From contig NZ_CP100355.1 of the NCBI RefSeq assembly GCF_024204665.1, positions 2,957,451 through 3,021,450 on the forward strand: DNA of 64,000 bases. Direction: 5' to 3'. This document shows, in pieces, positions 19,052 through 27,497 of the stretch. The DNA comes from Natronosalvus rutilus (GTDB lineage Archaea; Halobacteriota; Halobacteria; Halobacteriales; Natrialbaceae). The notes below the pieces were generated by a model that worked only from the letters and a program-made list of their open reading frames with translations, was not told the origin of the DNA and made no database searches. The translations under genes and the position numbers were made by a program. The number at the start of each line of letters is the position of its first letter. Position 1 is the stretch's first letter.

Positions 19052-20372
19052 GGCCGATCCGTTGCTCTCGGTCAGGAACCTCGAGAAACACTACCCGATC
19101 ACCGAGGGATTGCTTCGGCGCGAGGTCGGGACCGTTCGGGCCGTCGACGGCGTGAGCTTCGACGTCCAGCTCGGCGAGGCGTTCGGGCTCGTCGGCGAAT
19201 CCGGCTGCGGGAAATCCACGACCGCGCTGTCGGTACTCCGCCTCGAGGAGCCGACTGGTGGCGACGTTCGGTTCGACGGCGACGACGTTCGCGCGTACGA
19301 CGACGACGAACTGCGTCGCTTTCGCCGACGCGCACAACTCGTGCTCCAGGATCCGGATTCGGCGCTCAACCCGCGTCGAACGGTCGGCGAGTCCGTGGAG
19401 GAGCCCCTCCGTATCCACGGCTTACACGGCTCCCAGCGGCGTCGACACGTCGTCGAGGACACCCTCGAGCGCGTCGGACTCTCCGCCGCCGCGGCCGACC
19501 AGTACCCACACGAGTTCTCCGGCGGGGAGAAACAGCGCATCGCCATCGCCCGCGCGCTGGTGTTGAACCCGGACCTGATCGTCGCCGACGAACCGGTGAG
19601 CGCGCTCGACGGTCGAACCAAGGCCGACGTCCTCGAGTTGCTGGGGCGTCTCCAGCGGGAGTTCGATGTCGCGATCGTCTTCATCAGTCACGACGTCGAT
19701 CTCGTGCGTCGGTTCTGCGACCGCGCGGCGGTAATGTACCTCGGCGAAATCGTCGAGTCCGGGGCGGTCGACAAGGTCTTCGACGAGCCTCGCCACCCGT
19801 ACACGCAACTGCTCGTGTCGTCGATTCCCAGCCTCGATCCGAGCGCGCCCCACGTCGGCGTCGAACCCCTGACCGACGACCTCCCCGACGCGTCGGACCC
19901 GCCGTCCGGGTGTCGGTTCCATCCTCGGTGTCCGGCGATCATCCCGCCTGCCGACACAACGATCCCTCGCGACCAGTGGCGTGGGCTCGTGCGGTTCCGC
20001 TTTCGCCTCGAGAACGACTGGACGACCGCGGACGACGTGCGGGCCGCCGTCGCCGGGCGCGAGTCGGACGACCCCGCAACCATCGGGTCCGTCCCCGCCA
20101 CCGACGACGCCGTTCGATCGACGTTCGATCTGCCCGCTAAACTCGCGGATCCGGATCTCGAGGCGGCGCTCACGACGGCCGTCGAATCCATCGAGGAGGG
20201 CGACCTCGAAACGGCTCGAGCCCACCTCGCCGCGCCGATAGAGACCGTCTGCGAACGCGAGTCGCCGACGCTCGAGACCCGCACAGAGGGCCGACCGGTC
20301 GCCTGCCACCGGTACGATCCGTCGGTTCCCGGCGAGCCCGAGACGGACCTCGAGACGACGACCACTCGGTAA
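19044..20372 (+). CDS. Peptide ABC transporter ATPase, DppF type (second cluster), with C-terminal insertion
   Basis: The 442-residue ATPase has Walker [15 protein letters not shown]-loop [17 protein letters not shown], signature [15 protein letters not shown] and Walker [14 protein letters not shown]. As in dppF of the first cluster, the C-terminal cysteine cluster is split: GCRFHPRC, then about 106 residues, then VCERESP and ACHRYDP. The insert here has a helical repeat-like end ([19 protein letters not shown]). The shared insertion site in two diverged paralogues suggests an old haloarchaeal domain rather than a chance event. Last gene of the unit. Confidence 0.92.
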   Translation: MTEADPLLSVRNLEKHYPITEGLLRREVGTVRAVDGVSFDVQLGEAFGLVGESGCGKSTTALSVLRLEEPTGGDVRFDGDDVRAYDDDELRRFRRRAQLVLQDPDSALNPRRTVGESVEEPLRIHGLHGSQRRRHVVEDTLERVGLSAAAADQYPHEFSGGEKQRIAIARALVLNPDLIVADEPVSALDGRTKADVLELLGRLQREFDVAIVFISHDVDLVRRFCDRAAVMYLGEIVESGAVDKVFDEPRHPYTQLLVSSIPSLDPSAPHVGVEPLTDDLPDASDPPSGCRFHPRCPAIIPPADTTIPRDQWRGLVRFRFRLENDWTTADDVRAAVAGRESDDPATIGSVPATDDAVRSTFDLPAKLADPDLEAALTTAVESIEEGDLETARAHLAAPIETVCERESPTLETRTEGRPVACHRYDPSVPGEPETDLETTTTR

Positions 20373-20403
20373 CTATTTTGGTCGCGAGGGCCTCCTCTCG
20401 AGC

Positions 20404-21048
20404 ATGTTCGTTCTGATCAACCTCAAGACGTATCCGTGTGACCCCGTGGCCGTCGCCGAAGCCGCGCGCGACGTCGACGAGACGACCGACGCTCGCATCG
20501 CCGTCGCCCCGCAGGCGACCCACCTTGAGCGAGTCGCCGAGACGGGCGTCGAAACCTGGGCCCAGCACGTCGATCCGATCGACTACGGGAGCAACACTGG
20601 GCACACGCTCGCGGAGGCGGCCGCGGATGCGGGCGCAGTGGGCACGTTGATCAACCACTCCGAGCGCCGCCTGAAACTCGCCGACGTCGACGGCGCGATC
20701 CGGGCGGCCGAACGTGCCGGCCTCGAGACCGTCGTCTGTGCGAACAACCCGGCCCAGATCGGGGCGGCCGCGGCGCTCGCTCCTGACGCCGTCGCCGTCG
20801 AACCGCCGGAACTGATCGGCACCGGGACGCCGGTCAGCCAGGCCGATCCGGACGTAGTTGAGGACGCTGTCGACGCCGCCGCTCGGGTCGACGAGGACGT
20901 CACCGTGCTCTGTGGCGCGGGGATCAGTACCGGCGAGGACGTCGTCGCCGCCGCCGACCTCGGCTCGAGCGGCGTCTTGCTTGCCAGCGGCGTCGCCAAG
21001 GCCGATGACCCTGCGGCGGCGCTCGCTGACCTGGTCGAACCCCTGTGA
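20404..21048 (+). CDS. tpiA: Triosephosphate isomerase
   Basis: The 214-residue TIM-barrel enzyme interconverts dihydroxyacetone phosphate and glyceraldehyde 3-phosphate in glycolysis and gluconeogenesis. Visible active-site segments are INLKTY (lysine near residue 8), INHSERR (histidine) and the archaeal catalytic glutamate region [12 protein letters not shown]. The phosphate loop is [11 protein letters not shown] and ends [10 protein letters not shown]. The short length is typical of archaeal enzymes. A TATA-like actattttgg lies about 27 bp before the ATG. Confidence 0.96.
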   Translation: MFVLINLKTYPCDPVAVAEAARDVDETTDARIAVAPQATHLERVAETGVETWAQHVDPIDYGSNTGHTLAEAAADAGAVGTLINHSERRLKLADVDGAIRAAERAGLETVVCANNPAQIGAAAALAPDAVAVEPPELIGTGTPVSQADPDVVEDAVDAAARVDEDVTVLCGAGISTGEDVVAAADLGSSGVLLASGVAKADDPAAALADLVEPL

Positions 21049-21187
21049 ACGGAGGCGGAAGCGGAATGGTGACGAGGACGAAGACGAAGACGACAACGAG
21101 AACGGAAATACGGACGAGAGCCAGAGCGACGCCACTGCCAGAGCCCGACACCTTTTCCCCACCGAACGCGAACTCGAGGCATCACCG

Positions 21188-21616
21188 ATGAGCGACGATG
21201 ACCGGAACTCGAACTCGCACTCGCCTACCAACGCGAACTCGAACCCCGACGACACGTCCAACGCCCACCCGCTCGAGGTTACCCTCGAAAACCGCCTGAT
21301 GGGTCAGGGCGTCTACGTCAATTCGCTGGAGCGAACCGACGACCGAACGCGACTCGAGTACGAAATGGTGCACGACGTACCGGGCGTGACTACCCACGAG
21401 GTCAGTACCATCGTTCGAATCGTCCTGACGGTCGCGGAGGAGCGTGAGTGGGAGCCAGGAACGCTCGAGGCGGTCTCTCGATCCACTGACGGGGACCGGC
21501 GCGGGACGTGGCGAGTCGAACGCGAGTGGTTCGATCAGCTGGGTGACGAACTCTCCGAACTCGAATTTTCAGATCTCGTTCTCGATACAATTACTCACGC
21601 CGGGTCTAAGAAGTAG
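21188..21616 (+). CDS. Conserved haloarchaeal hypothetical protein
   Basis: The protein has 142 residues from the ATG at 21188. The frame extends further upstream into tpiA without a better start. The first 35 residues are an Asn/Ser/Asp-rich disordered tail. The rest is a compact domain: PLEVTLENRLMGQGVYVNSL, then RLEYEMVHDVPGVTTHEV, then RIVLTVAEEREW. The end, WRVEREWFDQLGDELSELEF, looks helical. No signal or membrane segment is present. It lies between tpiA and the TIR gene on the same strand, 46 bp before the latter. Function unknown. Confidence 0.7.
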   Translation: MSDDDRNSNSHSPTNANSNPDDTSNAHPLEVTLENRLMGQGVYVNSLERTDDRTRLEYEMVHDVPGVTTHEVSTIVRIVLTVAEEREWEPGTLEAVSRSTDGDRRGTWRVEREWFDQLGDELSELEFSDLVLDTITHAGSKK

Positions 21617-21661
21617 TTACATTCATTACGGATTGCTGTCTTCGGTTCCGTAGAGCTACTG

Positions 21662-22300
21662 ATGACCGGAGAACAGGTGTTCGTCTCCCACGCACCCGTT
21701 GACCTCGACCTCGTGCAGGAGCTGTTCTCGACGGTCAAGAACTTCCCGTTCGGCGTCCACATCGCCCTCGAGGAGATCGAATCCGGTCGAACGCGCGATC
21801 GACTCGAGGGCCGACTCGCCAACAGCGACGTCGTCGTCGCCGTACTCACTGAGGCGTCGGCGACCAGCAACTGGGTCAACCAGGAGATCGGCTACGCGCT
21901 CGCGAAGGGCATTCCGGTTCTCCCGCTGTACGACGAGGAGGCGTTCCGCGGCGGGTTCATCGCCGACATCGAAGGAGTCGCCATCGATCGGGAGAACCTC
22001 TCGTTCACGATCTTCAACCTGCTCTGTCGGCTTCGGAGCGAACTCTCTCCGCTCGGAGCACTGTCGGTCCCCAACTGGTACGTCCGGTTCCCGTGTACGG
22101 TTCCGGACTGCGGCCACCCCGTGACGCTTGATATCACGCAGGGCCAGACGAAACTCTGGAAACTCTCGGAACACGGCCAGTTGCTCGAGGCCACCTGCGA
22201 GGTCTGCGACGCCGCCTACGCCTTCGATCCGGCGACGATCGGGTTCGTCAGGCGCATGGACGGCCTCGAACAGCGTGACGGTCACTTCAGCCGGTCGTAG
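21662..22300 (+). CDS. TIR-domain protein with C-terminal zinc ribbon
   Basis: The 212-residue protein starts with a TIR fold: EQVFVSHAPVDLDLVQELF (residues 4-22), FGVHIALEEIESG (the BB-loop region), SDVVVAVLTEASATSNWVN and QEIGYALAKGIPVLPLY. Glu75 in NWVNQEIG aligns with the catalytic glutamate of NAD-cleaving TIR enzymes. Residues about 120-212 form a second domain with Cys145, Cys150, Cys179 and Cys182 spaced as a zinc ribbon (FPCTVPDCGHP ... CEVCDAAY). TIR proteins act as NADases or cyclic-ADPR synthases in immunity, or as scaffolds. The last 19 bp overlap a convergent gene. Whether this is defence or housekeeping is open. Confidence 0.85.
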   Translation: MTGEQVFVSHAPVDLDLVQELFSTVKNFPFGVHIALEEIESGRTRDRLEGRLANSDVVVAVLTEASATSNWVNQEIGYALAKGIPVLPLYDEEAFRGGFIADIEGVAIDRENLSFTIFNLLCRLRSELSPLGALSVPNWYVRFPCTVPDCGHPVTLDITQGQTKLWKLSEHGQLLEATCEVCDAAYAFDPATIGFVRRMDGLEQRDGHFSRS

Positions 22301-22971
22301 GCCTCTTTGACGAGTTTGAACGCCGACTCGCTCCCGCTCTTCTTGTCGGGGTGGGCGTGTTTGATCTGGGTCAGGAAGGCCTCGCGAAGCTCCTGGTTCG
22401 TCACGTCGTCGCCGACGCGAAGGATCTCCCGTGCCTCCGACTTGCGCATCTTGACGCCGCTGACCACGCCTTTCTCCTCGGCCAGCGCCTTACAGTCCGA
22501 ACACAGCTCCTCGGTCCGGCCGTCGATCGTAGTCACGTGGTAGAGTTCCTCGTCGACGTACTCGTGACACTGGCTACAGAGCGTTCGACGGGTCGCGAGT
22601 TCGGTCGTTTCCATCGCCTCGTTGACGGACGCTCCGGTACCGTCGTCTAGCCCATCCGACTCCGAGGTCCCCGCCTCCCCGTGGCCGGGAACTTCCTCGA
22701 GACAGTCGGAGCAGCACGTGATCACCGTTCCGTCGGTCAAAACGACGTCCTCGAGGTCGTTTCGCGGAACGCTCGAGCGACAGCCATCGCACGTCCCGCG
22801 CGGCCGGTCGATCGACTCGAGTTTCCGGGCGGCCTCGCGGGCGTGGGGCGCACACGTCGGGCAGCAGGCCAGGCGTTCCCCGTCGGGCATCGTCACGGTG
22901 GACAGATTCTCGAGCGCGACGGCACGTCCGCACCCATCACACCGCTCGCGGCGTTGGTCGACCACGGCCAT
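22282..22971 (-). CDS. Triple zinc-ribbon protein with C-terminal J domain
   Basis: The 229-residue protein contains three similar four-cysteine ribbons: C11/C14 with C37/C40, C61/C64 with C87/C90, and C132/C135 with C157/C160. Each is followed by a helix. A J-like domain comes last: TNQELREAFLTQIKHAHPDK with the HPD motif at residues 207-209, then ESAFKLVKEAYDRLK. HPD normally stimulates DnaK ATPase, and dnaK/dnaJ lie about 6 kb away. The domain order is inverted relative to classical DnaJ. It may direct Hsp70 to particular partners, but this is inference. Convergent overlap with the TIR gene. Confidence 0.8.
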   Translation of the reverse strand: MAVVDQRRERCDGCGRAVALENLSTVTMPDGERLACCPTCAPHAREAARKLESIDRPRGTCDGCRSSVPRNDLEDVVLTDGTVITCCSDCLEEVPGHGEAGTSESDGLDDGTGASVNEAMETTELATRRTLCSQCHEYVDEELYHVTTIDGRTEELCSDCKALAEEKGVVSGVKMRKSEAREILRVGDDVTNQELREAFLTQIKHAHPDKKSGSESAFKLVKEAYDRLK

Positions 22972-22993
22972 CTGTCACATTGTTTGTATTCGG

Positions 22994-23007
22994 AGTATAT
23001 TATTGTA
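22994..23007 (-). promoter_or_regulatory. Probable TATA box of the zinc-ribbon/J-domain gene
   Basis: An AT-rich block (gagtatattattgt on the plus strand) sits about 23-36 bp before the ATG at 22971 on the minus strand. It gives the usual short leader. Confidence 0.45.
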
Positions 23008-23125
23008 GTCATCTCCTGAAATGCACGGCGGACGGTTCGAGAGCTACGGCCGAGACGGAGCGACCCCGGCGGTACCGATACTAGAACCAGAAACCGTGAC
23101 AGCAATACGGGCTCCACCCGGACCG

Positions 23126-23569
23126 ATGAACATGGGAGCGCTACCTACCGTATTCGATACCGATCGTCCCGGACAGCGAGCCATCGCGCTGGTCGGGACG
23201 GTCGACCTCGCCCTCATCACGGCGATCATGATGATCGGCCGACGCCAGCACGGCCTGCCGATCGCGAGCGAACCGGGGGCCGCCCTCGAGACCGCCCTGC
23301 CGTTTCTCGTCGGCTGGACAGTCGTCGCCCTCTTGGCTGGCGCGTACGCTCGACGTGCGATCGTGTCGACGAAGACCGCCGCCGTGGTCACGACCGTCGC
23401 GTGGCTCGGCGGGGCGAACGTCGGCCTCATTCTTCGCTCGTCGCCGTTCTTCGACGGCAACGCGCTGTGGGCGTTCAACGTCGTCATCACCGCCATCGGG
23501 CTGCTCGTGCTCGGAACCTGGCGCATTGGGCTCTCGGTGGGGCTCCGCAATGCGGACTGGCTCGAGTGA
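23126..23569 (+). CDS. DUF3054-type membrane protein
   Basis: The protein has 147 residues from the ATG at 23126. The longer frame from 23021 adds a non-hydrophobic stretch unlike the family, and a second ATG lies two codons on. Four hydrophobic segments are visible: AIALVGTVDLALITAIMM, FLVGWTVVALLAGAYA, AAVVTTVAWLGGANVGLIL and NVVITAIGLLVLGTWRIG. The pattern fits DUF3054, a small prokaryotic membrane family without known function. It is a single gene transcribed away from the J-domain gene. Confidence 0.75.
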   Translation: MNMGALPTVFDTDRPGQRAIALVGTVDLALITAIMMIGRRQHGLPIASEPGAALETALPFLVGWTVVALLAGAYARRAIVSTKTAAVVTTVAWLGGANVGLILRSSPFFDGNALWAFNVVITAIGLLVLGTWRIGLSVGLRNADWLE

Positions 23570-23814
23570 TCCCCGGTCAGAAACGAGGGCCTCGAGTGCA
23601 GGCCGACCCGGATCAAATTGTTTGTCGAAGCGATCGACAATTCAAAACCGGGCGTTCACGGCCCGAGTGCGCACCGAATTCGGTAATACCGATTTTGAGA
23701 GAGGGTTTCGAATGAGGACATACTGGCCGATTGGAACCACTCGATAAGTTACGAGGATAATCCCCCCTCTATCTGAATCAGGGACAAATTCAATATCGGC
23801 TAATTATGGGAAAC
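23570..23814. other. Intergenic stretch
   Basis: About 245 bp between two small membrane-protein genes. The end is AT-rich, leading into the TATA box of the next gene. I see no gene or repeat here. Confidence 0.4.
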
Positions 23815-23823
23815 GCTTATATG
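23815..23823 (+). promoter_or_regulatory. Probable TATA box of the 71-residue membrane protein gene
   Basis: The sequence cgcttatat lies 28-36 bp before the ATG at 23851. The transcript is predicted to be leaderless. Confidence 0.55.
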
Positions 23824-23850
23824 CCTATTCCTCATAGAATGTAATAGATT

Positions 23851-24066
23851 ATGGCTGGCTATTATGACATTGTTCTCGGACTTATCCCGGTCGCACTGCT
23901 CGGTATCACCGCTGCCCTGACCGTCGTTGGCGTCTCGTTGACGGCTGCGGTCCCGATTAGCGCTACCGTCGCAATCGGCGTCATCGGTCACGCGATGTTC
24001 GTCAACGGTCCCGTCGATTCCGTCGAGGACGCCCCAGCCACGCGCCCCAGAGTCAACTCCGAGTAA
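23851..24066 (+). CDS. Small two-helix membrane protein
   Basis: The 71-residue protein has two long hydrophobic segments (IVLGLIPVALLGITAALTVV and LTAAVPISATVAIGVIGHAM) and a short polar tail. Its clear TATA box, coding bias and position between two real genes support it despite its size. Haloarchaea carry many such small membrane proteins of unknown role. Confidence 0.7.
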   Translation: MAGYYDIVLGLIPVALLGITAALTVVGVSLTAAVPISATVAIGVIGHAMFVNGPVDSVEDAPATRPRVNSE

Positions 24067-24110
24067 TCCCCAGCCACGCGGTTTTTATCTCTCGGTCTCC
24101 TCGTGGGAGT

Positions 24111-25115
24111 ATGACCGACGTCCTGTTTCTCACCAGCGAAGAGACGGCAGGCCTCGCCTCGCCCGCAGACTACGTTACTGCCGTTCGAGACGGCTACCGT
24201 CAGCGCGGCGCCGGCGCGCCCGCCGAGCCCAGAACCAAACTCTTTCACGCCGACCCGGGCGGACTCCTAACGACCTACTCCGCCGTACTCCCGGAAACCG
24301 GCGCGATGGGAGGCTACATGTACAGCGCCGGGTTCGGATCGGGCGACGCCTGGTTCGTCACGCCACTGTTCGACGCCGACAGCGGCGAACCGGTCGCCCT
24401 GCTCGACGGCGCCCACATGAACCCCTTCAAGACCGGCGCCGCCGGAGCGGTCGCCGTCGACGAACTCGCTCGCCAGGATGCCACCACGCTCGCCGTGATC
24501 GGCACCGGCCCGCAGGCGCGCGGACAGCTCCACGCGACGGCGACCGTTCGCGATTTCGAGACTGTTCGCGTCTTCTCGCCGACGACGTCCAATCGGGAGG
24601 CGTTCGCCGCCGAGTTCGACGACGAACTCGCCGCCAGCGTCACGGCCGTCGACTCGAGCGCCGCCGCCGTCGAGGGTGCCGACGTCGTGATCACCGCGAC
24701 GACGGCGAGCGATCCCGTCTTCGATGGGTCACTCCTCGAGCCCGGAACCCACGTCACGGCGATGGGGCAGTATCACCCGAAGAAGCGCGAACTCGACGTG
24801 GAGACGATCGAACGGGCCACCTACGTTCCCGACCTCCGGGACCGGGCGACCTACGATGCGGGGTCGTTTCTCGCGGCGCTCGAGGCCGGCGCGATAGCCG
24901 AAGATCACGTTCACGCCGAACTGGGCGAGGTCGTGGCTGGCGAGGCACCTGGACGAACGAGCGACGACGAGATCACGGTGTTCGACAGCGGCGGGACCGG
25001 GATCGAAACTGTCGCGGCCGCGGCGATGCTGTACGAACGGGCCGTGGAGGAGGGACTCGGCTCGACCATTTCGTTCGCACCCGCGAGCGAGGCGCTGACG
25101 GGGCGGCGTTCCTGA
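24111..25115 (+). CDS. Ornithine cyclodeaminase/mu-crystallin family NAD(P)-dependent enzyme
   Basis: The 334-residue protein has the family layout. An N-terminal substrate region holds PRTKLFHADPGGLLTTYSAV and GGYMYSAGFG. The Rossmann motif is VIGTGPQARGQLHATATV (glycine loop near residue 129). Then come VVITATTASDPVFDG and GTHVTAMGQYHPKKRELD. Known members are ornithine cyclodeaminase, alanine dehydrogenase (archaeal Ala-DH) and ketimine reductases; sequence alone does not separate them here. A TATA-like gtttttatc about 25-32 bp upstream suggests a leaderless mRNA. It stands alone. Confidence 0.88.
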   Translation: MTDVLFLTSEETAGLASPADYVTAVRDGYRQRGAGAPAEPRTKLFHADPGGLLTTYSAVLPETGAMGGYMYSAGFGSGDAWFVTPLFDADSGEPVALLDGAHMNPFKTGAAGAVAVDELARQDATTLAVIGTGPQARGQLHATATVRDFETVRVFSPTTSNREAFAAEFDDELAASVTAVDSSAAAVEGADVVITATTASDPVFDGSLLEPGTHVTAMGQYHPKKRELDVETIERATYVPDLRDRATYDAGSFLAALEAGAIAEDHVHAELGEVVAGEAPGRTSDDEITVFDSGGTGIETVAAAAMLYERAVEEGLGSTISFAPASEALTGRRS

Positions 25116-25158
25116 AACGAGCGGCGAGAGAGCGGTCGAGCGAACGGCCGGTCACTCG

Positions 25159-26685
25159 TCACTCGCTCTCGACGGCGACCTCGTGGACGACGACCGTCAG
25201 GTGGTCCAGTTTCGGAGGCAAGTGCTCCGGTGGGATCGCGATCGTCGGCTCGACGGTCGAAAGCGACGGGTCGTACGTCAACTTCGCGTTCTGGGCGATC
25301 GACATCGGGCCCGAGATGATCGATCCCGTGAAGTCGACGCTCCCCGTTCCGATGCAGACGTCGGCCCAGTCGGCGTCGGGCGAGCAGTCGGCGTTGGTCA
25401 GGTACTCGCCGACGAGTTCGTTCGTCCCCTCGGCCGGTTCGTCCCGTGGTGCGTAGATGGTTCCCGTGAAGGTCCCCTGGCCGATCGCGAACTTCATCTC
25501 GGAGGTTCCGTAGAGCTGGAAGCGCTGAGGATCGTCGGATTCGACGGTGACGCCGCCGCTACCGCCCCCCATGGCCACGTCACCGGTCGTGTACATTCTC
25601 GCGACGTGATCCGTTCCTGCACCGTCGACGACCTCGATCTTCGTGTTGTCGAGTCCGATGTTCCCGTCGACGAGGACCGTCACGTCCCCCTCGCTCAGAT
25701 CGATCTCGAGGTCGTCGTCTCGAAGCAACTCGTCCGCGTAGTAGGTCCCGTTCTCGAGGGTCGATCCGTCGATCGACTGGGCGTCGCCGGCCGACGTCTC
25801 GAACAGGTACGCAATGTCGTCATCGAGCGGCCGAAGGTCCACATCTTCGCCGCCCGTACAGTTAGCAGGCGCCTCGCAAGTGATATTGACGTTTCCTGTC
25901 GCCGAGATCGAGCCGTTCACGGAGGGGTTCCCGCCGTTATCGAGCACGTCCCCGACGGCGGTGACTGCTCCGTCGTAGGACCCGTCGGGATCGGGTTGTC
26001 CGAGGAGGACGGCGACGGTCTGGTTCGCGTGATCGACCGTCACGTACTGGTCGCCGACCTGTCGTTCGTAGTGAGCCGCCCAGCCGGCGTAGTACGGACT
26101 TTCGATCGTGATCGTGACGAACCGGCCGGCGACGCTCGGAATGTCGCGGCTCGGCCGATCGCTCTGCACTTTCGAGAGGCGAACCCGATCGTTCGACACC
26201 GATTCGACGCCCTCTAGTCGCGTAATTGGCAGCCGGAAGGCGTCCTGGCGGTACTCGGCCTGTGGTGCGGAGATGAGTCTCGCCTGGGCGCCCGTGCCGT
26301 GGAAGACGCCACCGCCCTCGTAGGCGACGACCGTCTCGCCGTCGCGATACTCGATCGCCCGCATCGGTTCGTCGATAATGGGGTCCTCGAGTCCGGACGC
26401 GGTCACCGTAATGTGGCCCGATTCCACGAGCGAGACGCCGCCATTGGCGTCTGCCAGGCCGAGCGCCACCGACCGCGTGTCGTCGCTCGAGGCGGCGACC
26501 GTGTTCAGTTCCGAGCCGAGGTTGACGAACGACTGTTCGACGCGTTCGTCCTCGAGCTGGTCGGACGACGTCGTGAGGGCTCCGGTTCCCACGAGGACGA
26601 TGCCGATGCTGGCAACGGCGACCATGCCGATGATAATCGTCAGGGCGAGTACCGGCGTTAGCCCTCGGTCGGCGCGGTCGATCAT
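25159..26685 (-). CDS. Secreted pilin-like protein with N-terminal membrane anchor
   Basis: The 508-residue protein begins MIDRADRGLTPVLALTIIIG, a short charged start followed by one hydrophobic helix, as in archaeal type IV pilin-like and related secreted families. The remainder is acidic and beta-rich, with low predicted hydrophobicity. It includes CEAPANCTGGEDVDLRPLDD, a DVAMGGGSGGVTVESDD turn region and two further cysteines near CSPDADWADVC. It ends HLTVVVHEVAVESE. It probably sits on the cell surface with the bulk outside. No pilus assembly genes are adjacent. Function unknown. Confidence 0.75.
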   Translation of the reverse strand: MIDRADRGLTPVLALTIIIGMVAVASIGIVLVGTGALTTSSDQLEDERVEQSFVNLGSELNTVAASSDDTRSVALGLADANGGVSLVESGHITVTASGLEDPIIDEPMRAIEYRDGETVVAYEGGGVFHGTGAQARLISAPQAEYRQDAFRLPITRLEGVESVSNDRVRLSKVQSDRPSRDIPSVAGRFVTITIESPYYAGWAAHYERQVGDQYVTVDHANQTVAVLLGQPDPDGSYDGAVTAVGDVLDNGGNPSVNGSISATGNVNITCEAPANCTGGEDVDLRPLDDDIAYLFETSAGDAQSIDGSTLENGTYYADELLRDDDLEIDLSEGDVTVLVDGNIGLDNTKIEVVDGAGTDHVARMYTTGDVAMGGGSGGVTVESDDPQRFQLYGTSEMKFAIGQGTFTGTIYAPRDEPAEGTNELVGEYLTNADCSPDADWADVCIGTGSVDFTGSIISGPMSIAQNAKLTYDPSLSTVEPTIAIPPEHLPPKLDHLTVVVHEVAVESE

Positions 26686-27004
26686 CGCGTGCCTCGCGAT
26701 AGAACGCTACACTGCTCGCGGTTTCGTCGTCCCCACCGACCGACTGGCGTGCTCCCTCCCTTCCCCCGAAGCTGATGGAGCAACCGAATCATACACGCAT
26801 TCATTACCGTCACTGGTAATGACGTTTCCCATACGTTCCAGTTCCTGAACACGAATGATGTAGATGGCATCGATCATAGCGTATCCATGTTCTCGAGAGC
26901 AATTATCGTCTCATCGGTCTATCCGAGCCTCGAGGTCGGTGTCCGACCAGGCCGTCGGGCCACGAATCGAAACGGTTAGGAACGCATTCGACGACCGACA
27001 GAAC
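26686..27004. other. Intergenic region with a palindrome
   Basis: About 320 bp between the divergent pilin-like gene and the next membrane-protein gene. Its one notable structure is a perfect 8-bp inverted repeat described separately. Otherwise I see no gene. Confidence 0.5.
26801..26822. promoter_or_regulatory. Perfect palindrome, possible operator
   Basis: TCATTACC and GGTAATGA form a perfect 8-bp inverted repeat around six bases. It lies about 120 bp upstream of the pilin-like gene. The symmetry and AT content fit a dimeric regulator site. The binder is unknown. Confidence 0.4.
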
Positions 27005-27406
27005 GTGGCTCGAGGTGAGACGGGAAGCGGCGACCGTTCACGTCGACTGGCGGGAGCGATGGTACTCGTCGTCGCCGGCGGACTCGCTCTGTTCGTCCCG
27101 GCCGTCCGACTCCTCTTGGCCGGCCTCGTCCTCCTTGCAGGACCGCTGTCGATTTACGGGGGTCTCCTCGCGTTCCTCAGGGGGAACCTCGGAATGCGCA
27201 GTGCGTTTCGACTCGTCCTGGGGCTGGCGGCCGGGACGCTCTCCCCGATGTTACTCGTCCTGGCGCTGATCGCGTCGGGGACGTTCGCGTTAGTCGTGGG
27301 CGTCCTCGGTGGCTCGTGTAGCGTGCTGGCGCTCGTGTTCGCGTCGACCGCGTTCAGTCGCGAACGAACGCCGGCCGAGCGGTACGTCCCGCCGACCGAC
27401 GGCTGA
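27005..27406 (+). CDS. Small haloarchaeal membrane protein
   Basis: The likely product is about 133 residues from the GTG at 27005. The open frame reaches back to 26864, and an ATG at 27059 would give a shorter form, so the start is uncertain. Hydrophobic segments are LAGAMVLVVAGGLALFVPA, LLLAGLVLLAGPLSIYGGLL, FRLVLGLAAGTLSPMLLVL and ALVVGVLGGSCSVLALVF. The tail is SRERTPAERYVPPTDG. No motif identifies a function. Confidence 0.6.
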   Translation: MARGETGSGDRSRRLAGAMVLVVAGGLALFVPAVRLLLAGLVLLAGPLSIYGGLLAFLRGNLGMRSAFRLVLGLAAGTLSPMLLVLALIASGTFALVVGVLGGSCSVLALVFASTAFSRERTPAERYVPPTDG

Positions 27407-27497
27407 CGTCGACCAGGGCGGATACGACCGACTCGACCAACCACGCAGAACAGTCGAGCGCTCGAGTGCTCGAGCGGTCGTGAATATCGAACGCCGT

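Noticed and set aside
21662-22971. TIR plus J-domain genes as a two-gene defence system
   Set aside because: They are convergent with overlapping 3' ends, not an operon, and the surroundings are core genes.
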